Under the pieces are notes generated by a model. It made no database searches. It had not been told where the DNA came from and saw nothing but the letters and a program-made list of their open reading frames with translations. Below are positions 14,940-20,059 of a DNA stretch of 20,059 nucleotides, in pieces. A program made the position numbers and the translations under genes. This DNA comes from JAEXNA01 sp050486105 (GTDB lineage Bacteria > Vulcanimicrobiota > Xenobia > Xenobiales > JADMJV01). Position 1 is the first letter of the stretch. Every line of letters begins with the position of its first letter. The stretch is from contig JBJHCR010000088.1 of NCBI GenBank assembly GCA_050486105.1, positions 1 to 20,059 of the forward strand, written 5' to 3'.

Positions 14940-14956
14940 TGAATGTCAACAGGCCC
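14940..14956 (-). repeat. Right terminal inverted repeat of the MITE
   Basis: This is TGAATGTCAACAGGCCC on the + strand, followed by TA. It is the reverse complement of the left repeat except for one base. Confidence 0.85.
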
Positions 14957-15140
14957 TACTGCTCACGGCACTTTCCGTGGCTCGATACGGTTAGGTATGA
15001 GCTAGCAGAGGAAGTGGCACTGCTCATCTCCGGGGCTAATCTTCCCCCTCGTGTCTACAACCCTGAACCAACAAGCGACTTGTCTCAACGCGGTTTTGAC
15101 GATGCCATAACGTCTTTTTCGTAGAATGAGCCCAAATCCA

Positions 15141-15146
15141 AGGGAG
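15141..15146 (+). promoter_or_regulatory. Shine-Dalgarno site deciding the start at 15156
   Basis: AGGGAG lies 9 nt upstream of ATG 15156. The in-frame ATG at 15126 has no such site, so the shorter 380-aa product is preferred. Confidence 0.6.
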
Positions 15147-15155
15147 AAATTGGCA

Positions 15156-16298
15156 ATGAACAACGCAGTTGGAAAATACACCTTTCGCGAAGTTGACCGA
15201 GAACTTCAAATCCAAACACGAACCCATAACGATCTCAAGAATCAGGAGCACTTTGAGCGAGCGGCTTCTACCGCCCAAGACCTCACCTCTCAGGTTCAAG
15301 ATACCTACCTCGATGTTTTGTCTTTAGATCAAAGTGAGTACGACCTCAACAGTCGTCCTGGCGAGGTTCTACTCAAAGACTACGACTACCAAGGAGGGCG
15401 GATCTCTGGACACGCCTACTCGCTTCAGGAACACCCTGGAAGAGCGAGAGTGGTGATGGAGATGGGAGTCCAAGAGGCGGGCAAGAACACCTCTCTCAAG
15501 TACACCATAGATCCCGATCAGAACTATCTCTTAGCCCAACGGGTATCGAACTCCGGCACCCCGAGCGAGGTCAGAGAGAGTGTCGCCCGAGGCTCCTATG
15601 TCCGAGATGGAATAACCAGCTATACAGTAGTTGCCGGGCCTGAAGCTGAAGCTGGGTCCTTGAGCTTGGCACGGCCTCCCTACAGCCCCGACAAGGCCCC
15701 CTCTTGGCCTCGGGAAACCGTCCAGGAGGCTCAGGTGGCTTTTCGAGATGACAAGCTAGACTTTCAACCACGCACGCTAGGGGATCTCAATGGCATCGAG
15801 GAGCGCCGGGCTTTGATCGACCAAGGAAACCAGACTCGCGACTTAGTCCGATCCATCTACGAGGGCGTATTGGCTTTGGACGGTACCCCGGCCGATCTCA
15901 ACCCTTTAGAGGGAGAAGTCCTGTTTAAGAACGCTGAAATAGAAGGTCGCTCTTTATCGGGCTTCCTCTCAAAACTCCAAGTTCAAGATGGAGACACACG
16001 AGAGACAGACCTCGGGGGAACGTTTCCCTACATGGTCGCCCATTCTGAGCAAGGTGATGAGAAGTTCACCGCCATCTTGCCCAACAGAGAGGCCTTTCGC
16101 AAAGAGATTTCCTATCCCCACGCTCCCGGGATGAAGGGTGGCAGCTACATTCATGATGACGGTGAGCGCGAGGTCCAAGTGGATCTCGGTCACGGTGCCG
16201 GCAACGGAGGTGGTCACGCTCATGTGAGCATTCGGGAAACTCCAAAGATGAAGGAAGAAGCGCCAAAGTCATGGTGGCAAGGCCTCCTAGGACGGTAA
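15156..16298 (+). CDS. Unknown protein with an internal domain duplication
   Basis: I do not recognise this 380-aa family. ATG 15156 is preferred over ATG 15126 because of the AGGGAG site. There is no signal peptide or transmembrane segment. Two tandem copies of one domain are visible. Copy 1 begins around residue 40 (DTYLDVLSLDQSEYDLN, RPGEVLLKDYDY, GGRISGHAYSLQ). Copy 2 begins around residue 230 (RSIYEGVLALDGTPADLN, LEGEVLFKNAEI, RSLSGFLSKLQ). Shared marks are a helix ending in VLxLD, DLN, a GEVLxK strand, and SGxxxxLQ. Copies end in SYVRDG and SYIHDDG. The C-terminus has a Gly/His-rich patch (GHGAGNGGGHAHV), possibly metal-binding, and a final KSWWQGLLGR. It stands alone between the MITE and dapA. 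Function is unknown. Confidence 0.75.
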   Translation: MNNAVGKYTFREVDRELQIQTRTHNDLKNQEHFERAASTAQDLTSQVQDTYLDVLSLDQSEYDLNSRPGEVLLKDYDYQGGRISGHAYSLQEHPGRARVVMEMGVQEAGKNTSLKYTIDPDQNYLLAQRVSNSGTPSEVRESVARGSYVRDGITSYTVVAGPEAEAGSLSLARPPYSPDKAPSWPRETVQEAQVAFRDDKLDFQPRTLGDLNGIEERRALIDQGNQTRDLVRSIYEGVLALDGTPADLNPLEGEVLFKNAEIEGRSLSGFLSKLQVQDGDTRETDLGGTFPYMVAHSEQGDEKFTAILPNREAFRKEISYPHAPGMKGGSYIHDDGEREVQVDLGHGAGNGGGHAHVSIRETPKMKEEAPKSWWQGLLGR

Positions 16299-16425
16299 CC
16301 GAGAGTCTTTTCGAACAGCAGTAGTTTCCTGGCGTGACGATCGTTGTTGTAGCTCCTGAGAGGGAAAGGTTGCGGGTCTTTACGAAGGGCCCTTCAGCCA
16401 CCACGACTTCTAAGGAGAACCCACC

Positions 16426-17341
16426 ATGAGTACCCCTTTTGGACAGCTCTTGACGGCCATGATCACGCCCCTTAAGGACAATCTCGAACTCGATCTCGAG
16501 GGAGCCCAGAAGTTGGCCCAGCACCTCGTTAAGGAGGGCAACGATGGCTTGGTGATCTCAGGAACCACCGGAGAGTCACCGACTTTGACTTCCCAGGAGA
16601 AGTGTCGGCTCTGGACGGCTGTGAAAGAGGCTGTCGGGAGTGAAGTTCCGGTGGTAGCCGGGACGGGTTCCTACTGCACCAGCAGCACTATCACCCTCTC
16701 GAAAGAGGCGCAAGCTTGCGGGGTGGACGGCTTGCTCCTAGTGACCCCTTACTACAACAAGCCTTCCGCCAAAGGCTTGTTGGAGCACTTCAAAGCNNNN
16801 NNNNNNCTTCAAAGCCATTCACGAGGCTACTGAACTTCCCATCATGCTCTACAACATCCCTGGTCGATGCGGAGTGGAAATTCCTTCGGACATTCTGTTT
16901 GAATTGGCGAGCCTTCCTAGGGTGGTGGCGGTGAAGCAGAGCTTGCCTATCGATCCCGTCAGTCGACTGCTATCGCGTTTGTCTCGAGACCAAGGGACCA
17001 GCTTGGCCACCTACAGTGGCGACGACAGCCAGACTCTACCTCAACTCTCCGTTGGAGGGGTCGGCGTGGTTTCTGTGGCCGGACATTTGGTAGCGAAAGA
17101 GATCAAAGCCCTGATGCAGGCCTTCGAACGAGGAGACACCGGAGAAGCACGCAGGATCCATCAAAGGCTCTTTCCTCTCTTCGAGGTCCTCTTTATTACC
17201 TCGAACCCGGTTCCGGTGAAGGTGGCTCTTTCCATGATTGGTCTTCCTGCCGGACCAGTTCGCCAACCCTTATGGCCGGCGACGTCCGAGGAAGAAGCTA
17301 GAGTTGCAGCGGTGCTTCGAGACCTGGAGCTGATATCTTGA
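16426..17341 (+). CDS. dapA: 4-hydroxy-tetrahydrodipicolinate synthase (dapA), interrupted by an assembly gap
   Basis: This enzyme condenses pyruvate with aspartate semialdehyde at the first committed step of lysine and diaminopimelate synthesis. Active-site marks are present: SGTTGES with Thr47/Thr48, and, in the repaired protein, YNIPGR with Tyr136 and Arg141, and the Schiff-base lysine in VVAVKQ (Lys164). The frame appears broken at the N run (16797-16806). CTTCAAAGC occurs just before (16788-16796) and just after (16807-16815) it. Removing the Ns and one copy (19 bases) restores one frame through HFKAIHEATELPIMLYN and a 298-aa protein, the normal family size. AAGGAG lies 8 nt before ATG 16426. 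The 127-bp leader includes a perfect palindrome GAAGGGCCCTTC (16384-16395) of unknown role. The stop overlaps the aroA start (TTGA). Confidence 0.93.
16788..16815. other. Assembly gap with unmerged 9-bp overlap
   Basis: Ten Ns are flanked on both sides by the same CTTCAAAGC. This indicates two contigs whose ends overlap by 9 bases were scaffolded with a placeholder gap. Collapsing it restores dapA. Confidence 0.9.
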
Positions 17342-18642
17342 GGCTTTCTTCAGGCGATAGGACCTGGCAGAGTACCGTAACTTTGTCGGGAGATAAGAGC
17401 TTGAGTCACCGTGCTCTGATTCTGGCCGCTATGGGCAGTGGTATGAGCCGGCTGGGCGGATTGTCGAAAGGGCATGATGTGAGGAGCACCTCAACCTGTC
17501 TCGCTTGCTTGGGAGCCGAAATCCGGTCTACGGATGATCTAAATGGCCTCTTGGTCCAAGGTTGGGGGAGTCGAGGACCCACAGAGCCTCATCAGGTCCT
17601 CGATTGTGGAAATTCGGGTACGACCTTAAGGTTGCTGAGCGGTTTGTTGGCGGGCTCATCGGGATTTTTCGTGCTGGCAGGCGATGAATCATTGTCCGCG
17701 CGCCCCCAGGCTCGCATCATTGAGCCCTTGAACCGAATGGGGGGCCAAGTGTTAGGGAGACAGACCGGGAAATTTTCCCCCCTCGCCATTCAGGGACGCC
17801 CTCTGAAGGGATTTTCCGGAGAACTGAAGGTGGCCTCAGCCCAAGTAAAATCGTCGCTCATTCTGGCCTCGTTGGCTGCTGGGGTTGAACTCGACTTGCA
17901 AGAGAAAGCCCACACCCGAGACCATACCGAAAGGATGCTGCGGAGTCTTGGTGTGCCCCTAGTTTCCGAAGGTTTGGGCATTCGGCTTCCATCAGGAAGG
18001 CATATCTGGGAGGGTTTTGAGTTTCAAGTACCTGGAGACCCTTCCTCTGCGGCGTTCCTGGTAGCTGCGGCCGTCATGGGGAAAGATTGCAAAGTGAGGG
18101 TCGAGGGCCTGTGTTTGAATCCGACGCGTTTGGGCTTTTTTCGAATCCTCAAGCGGATGGGAGCAGAGGTTCGATGGGAAACCACAGAGGAGCGCATGGG
18201 TGAGCCAGTGGGCTACATTGAAGCCCAGTCCTCTCCCTTGATCGCCACCGAGGTGGGACCAGACGAAGTTCCCTCTGCCATCGATGAATTGCCCCTGTTA
18301 GCTGTGGTGGCGACGGCAGCACACGGGACCACGATGCTTTGGGGTGCCGAAGAACTGCGAGTGAAAGAGAGCGACAGAATAGCCAGCGTCTGCCGCGAAT
18401 TGACGGTCCTGGGCGCTGCCATCCGGGAAACGGCAGATGGCTTTTCTATAAGCGGTCCCTCCCCGCTCCGAGGAGGGGAGGTGGGTGTTCACATGGATCA
18501 TCGATTAGAGATGAGCTTGGCGGTGGCTGCCCTGGTGGCCGAGGGAGAAACGGTGATTAGAGATGCCGGATGGGCCTCGATTTCGTTTCCCGAGTTCTGG
18601 GAAGTATACCCAGGCCAAGCTGAAGGAGCCGTCACAGCTTGA
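17338..18642 (+). CDS. aroA: 3-phosphoshikimate 1-carboxyvinyltransferase (EPSP synthase)
   Basis: This 434-aa enzyme joins phosphoenolpyruvate and shikimate-3-phosphate in the sixth step of the shikimate pathway. Visible family motifs are GDKSLSHR (Lys20, Ser21, Arg25), LDCGNSGTTLRLLSG, DESLSARPQ, SAQVKSSLILA, TRDHTERML, PGDPSSAAF, AIDELPLLAV, LRVKESDRI, MDHRLEMS and SFPEFW. The GNSGTT and PGDPSSAAF patterns place it nearer the Bacillus-type enzymes than the E. coli type. The start is TTG 17338, sharing four bases with the dapA stop, with GGAG at 17326-17329 and an 8-nt spacer. The stop overlaps aroE in the same way, so translation is coupled along the operon. Confidence 0.95.
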   Translation: MRLSSGDRTWQSTVTLSGDKSLSHRALILAAMGSGMSRLGGLSKGHDVRSTSTCLACLGAEIRSTDDLNGLLVQGWGSRGPTEPHQVLDCGNSGTTLRLLSGLLAGSSGFFVLAGDESLSARPQARIIEPLNRMGGQVLGRQTGKFSPLAIQGRPLKGFSGELKVASAQVKSSLILASLAAGVELDLQEKAHTRDHTERMLRSLGVPLVSEGLGIRLPSGRHIWEGFEFQVPGDPSSAAFLVAAAVMGKDCKVRVEGLCLNPTRLGFFRILKRMGAEVRWETTEERMGEPVGYIEAQSSPLIATEVGPDEVPSAIDELPLLAVVATAAHGTTMLWGAEELRVKESDRIASVCRELTVLGAAIRETADGFSISGPSPLRGGEVGVHMDHRLEMSLAVAALVAEGETVIRDAGWASISFPEFWEVYPGQAEGAVTA

Positions 18643-19559
18643 GTACCTCCAAGTTTGCTCAAGTCGGGCTCTATGTCGAGCGTTTGAGTGAGCCCAATCT
18701 CTCGACGATATGGTTGTTGGGACAACCCGTGGAACACAGCTTGTCGCCCTTGATTCAAAACTTTGCTCTCCAGGCCATGGGCCGGTCAGCCGTCTACCTG
18801 TCGGCTGAGGTCACTCCGGAACTGTTATCCCAGGCGGTGTCCGGTTTGAGTGCGCTGAGGGCTCTGGGTTGCAACCTCACTGTGCCGCATAAGCAGGCCG
18901 GGTTTGCCTTGTGTCATCGAGTGTCTCCCAGGGCTCAGGTGGTGAAGGCAGTGAACAGCTTGAAGTTTGTCGGCGAAGGCGAGATCGAAGGTGAGAACAC
19001 CGATGGATTGGGCTGGGTACGGGGCCTGGAGGCTCAATTTCAAATTGCCTGGGGCTCGGTTCGAGTCTTGGTGATCGGGGCTGGGGGAGCTGCTCGAGGA
19101 GTGGTGGGCGTCTTAGGAGAGTTAGGATGCACTCATTGCACGGTTCTCAACCGCACTCCGGAAAGAGCCGAAAATCTTGTAGAAGAACTGCAGGTCTGCT
19201 TTCCTGGGCATGCCGATCTCCAAGTTGGCAGTTTGGAGCAGTTTTCAAAGTTTGTTGCTGGAGTTGACTTGGTAGTCCAAACGACCTCCGTAGGCCTCGA
19301 TGGCCGAGCTTCACCGGTACCCCTGCCGGAAGTTTGGCCTGGGCACGTAATTCTCTCCGAGCTTATCTATCATCGAGTGACTCCTTTGGCCAGCAGTGTT
19401 TCAGCTCTAGGCGGTGCGGTTCAGGACGGTCTACCCATGCTGTGCTACCAGGCTGCGGAGGCTCTGGCATGGTGGTTTGACCTAGAGGCTACCAAAATTC
19501 CCGCAGCGGAAATGTTGGCCCTGGCCCGACGGAAGATTTCCGGACCTTCTCCGGGCTAG
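18639..19559 (+). CDS. aroE: Shikimate dehydrogenase (NADP+)
   Basis: This 306-aa enzyme reduces 3-dehydroshikimate to shikimate using NADPH. Motifs are the substrate loop LLGQPVEHSLSPLIQN, the catalytic lysine in NLTVPHK, AVNSL, the catalytic aspartate in NTDGLGW, the nucleotide-binding GAGGAARGV, the NRTPERAENL basic patch that favours NADP, and TTSVGLDG. The usual MHN end of the first motif is IQN here. TTG 18639 overlaps the aroA stop (TTGA) and has AAGGAG at 18623-18628 with a 10-nt spacer. It gives about 20 residues before the conserved fold, and TTG 18684 is a weaker alternative. The gene ends at CTAG, shared with the convergent shikimate kinase stop. Confidence 0.93.
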   Translation: MSTSKFAQVGLYVERLSEPNLSTIWLLGQPVEHSLSPLIQNFALQAMGRSAVYLSAEVTPELLSQAVSGLSALRALGCNLTVPHKQAGFALCHRVSPRAQVVKAVNSLKFVGEGEIEGENTDGLGWVRGLEAQFQIAWGSVRVLVIGAGGAARGVVGVLGELGCTHCTVLNRTPERAENLVEELQVCFPGHADLQVGSLEQFSKFVAGVDLVVQTTSVGLDGRASPVPLPEVWPGHVILSELIYHRVTPLASSVSALGGAVQDGLPMLCYQAAEALAWWFDLEATKIPAAEMLALARRKISGPSPG

Positions 19560-20059
19560 CGAAGTTCCACCGGATTTTCGGGCCACTCAGAGAAGAGTTC
19601 GGGATTTCCTCTAAGAAAATCGTGGACTCTTCGAGCAGCGATCAGCGGAGTTAGGTCGGTGGTGTCAAGGCGGAGATTCACCTGGTCGTAGATAGCTGCC
19701 CTATCGGCCAAGAGTCGCTTGATTTTTTCCGTGACTTCCTCTGGGGTTTCTCCCTTGAGCAGGGGACGTTTGTCGGTTCGCTGCAGACGACTAATGAGAT
19801 TTTCTTCTCGAGTGTAGAGTCGCAAAAGCAGCCCACTTTTCTTAAAGGCTTCGAAGCTTACCGGGTCGACGACCGTTCCGCCTCCCGTGGCCACCACCTT
19901 GTTGCTGGACTCCGACAGTTTCAGAGAAAGTTCTCTCTCGGCAATTCGAAAGACCTCCTCGCCTTCTTTAACAAAAATCTCATTCACCGTGCGGCCGAAC
20001 TGTCTCTCCAGCTTGTGATCGGTGTACACAAATTTTCGTCCCATAACCTTGGCGAGATC
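19556..20059 (-). CDS. aroK: Shikimate kinase (partial, N-terminus beyond window)
   Basis: The frame stays open to the window edge (167 residues), so the internal ATG at 20044 is not the true start. The P-loop (GxxGxGKS/T) lies outside the window. Visible marks are the TDHKLE substrate aspartate region, the arginine of FGRTVNEIF, ATGGGTVVDP (Gly-rich shikimate-binding segment), and the lid arginine in KRPLL. The enzyme phosphorylates shikimate with ATP between the aroE and aroA steps. The gene converges on aroE, and both stop codons lie in the palindrome CTAG (19556-19559). It could be aroK or aroL by name; only the activity is clear. Confidence 0.9.
   Translation of the reverse strand, partial: DLAKVMGRKFVYTDHKLERQFGRTVNEIFVKEGEEVFRIAERELSLKLSESSNKVVATGGGTVVDPVSFEAFKKSGLLLRLYTREENLISRLQRTDKRPLLKGETPEEVTEKIKRLLADRAAIYDQVNLRLDTTDLTPLIAARRVHDFLRGNPELFSEWPENPVELR

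Larger units (their letters stand above)
14795..14956. mobile_element. 162-bp MITE-like palindromic element flanked by TA
   Basis: The ends are 17-bp terminal inverted repeats, GGGTCTGTTGACATTCA (14795-14811) and TGAATGTCAACAGGCCC (14940-14956), with one mismatch. Each is bordered by TA (14793-14794 and 14957-14958), consistent with a duplicated TA target. Symmetry continues inside about one exact centre: CTCTCCGGAAG (14842-14852) faces CTTTCGGAGAG (14898-14908), and AGTAC (14868-14872) faces GTACT (14879-14883). It encodes no transposase, so it would be a non-autonomous element moved by a full IS elsewhere. TA duplication fits IS630/Tc1-mariner, and the end sequence also recalls some IS5-family tips. 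The family is therefore undecided. Confidence 0.8.
14731..15155. other. Divergent intergenic region holding a MITE
   Basis: This 425-bp spacer separates the GAF-SARP gene (leftward) from the duplicated-domain protein (rightward). It contains the 162-bp palindromic element described separately. Outside that element I see no gene, and no clear promoter box apart from weak matches. A small open frame at 14939-15124 crosses the element's right end and has no coding character. Confidence 0.6.

Noticed and set aside
14939..15124. Small open frame at the right end of the MITE
   Set aside because: It crosses the terminal repeat and has no Shine-Dalgarno sequence or protein-like composition.
16299..16425. 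Lysine riboswitch or T-box before dapA
   Set aside because: The leader is only 127 bp and lacks the T-box consensus and the lysine-riboswitch core. Only the GAAGGGCCCTTC palindrome stands out.
16426..17341. dapA as a pseudogene or programmed frameshift
   Set aside because: The frame change equals the 19 artificial bases (ten Ns plus a 9-bp duplicate). Removal restores the conserved protein.

Overview
The window looks like a contig from a diderm (Gram-negative-type) bacterium of moderate to high GC. It encodes type IV pilin / type II secretion (T4P/T2SS) assembly parts, a membrane histidine kinase, two SARP-like (winged helix plus BTAD) regulators, a small/large-subunit sodium:solute symporter, and shikimate and lysine pathway enzymes. 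The mix of SARP-type regulators with pseudopilins, and the many GTG/TTG starts, recall poorly cultured lineages such as Eremiobacterota. That placement is a guess. The 10-base N run in dapA marks it as assembled, probably metagenomic, sequence.

Region 1 (1-3166, minus strand) is a three-gene pseudopilin operon. It encodes a GspF-N-domain/single-TM protein, a prepilin fused to a TolB-like propeller, and a partial GspI-like pseudopilin. Divergent from it at 3492 is a large REC-SARP regulator. The spacer between them has a strong inverted repeat and three copies of one heptamer. Region 2 (5832-9659) holds an unrecognised helical protein, a PilS/NtrB-like histidine kinase, and a divergent GspF/PilC gene that lacks the N-terminal domain carried by the first operon. 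The kinase, REC-SARP and pseudopilin genes plausibly form one regulatory and secretion unit, but this is inference.

Region 3 (9660-11877) is a DUF4212 small subunit overlapping a VC_2705-type SSS symporter, preceded by a leader with mutually exclusive hairpins. Region 4 (11892-14730, minus) is a GAF-SARP regulator followed by a cytoplasmic VWA protein. Region 5 (14731-16298) contains a 162-bp TA-flanked palindromic MITE and an unknown protein built from a duplicated domain. Region 6 (16426-20059) is a tightly overlapped dapA-aroA-aroE operon. It runs convergent to, and shares stop-codon bases with, a shikimate kinase gene cut by the window edge. The apparent dapA frameshift is an assembly artefact: nine bases are duplicated on both sides of the N run. 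No rRNA, tRNA, CRISPR array or transposase gene was seen.
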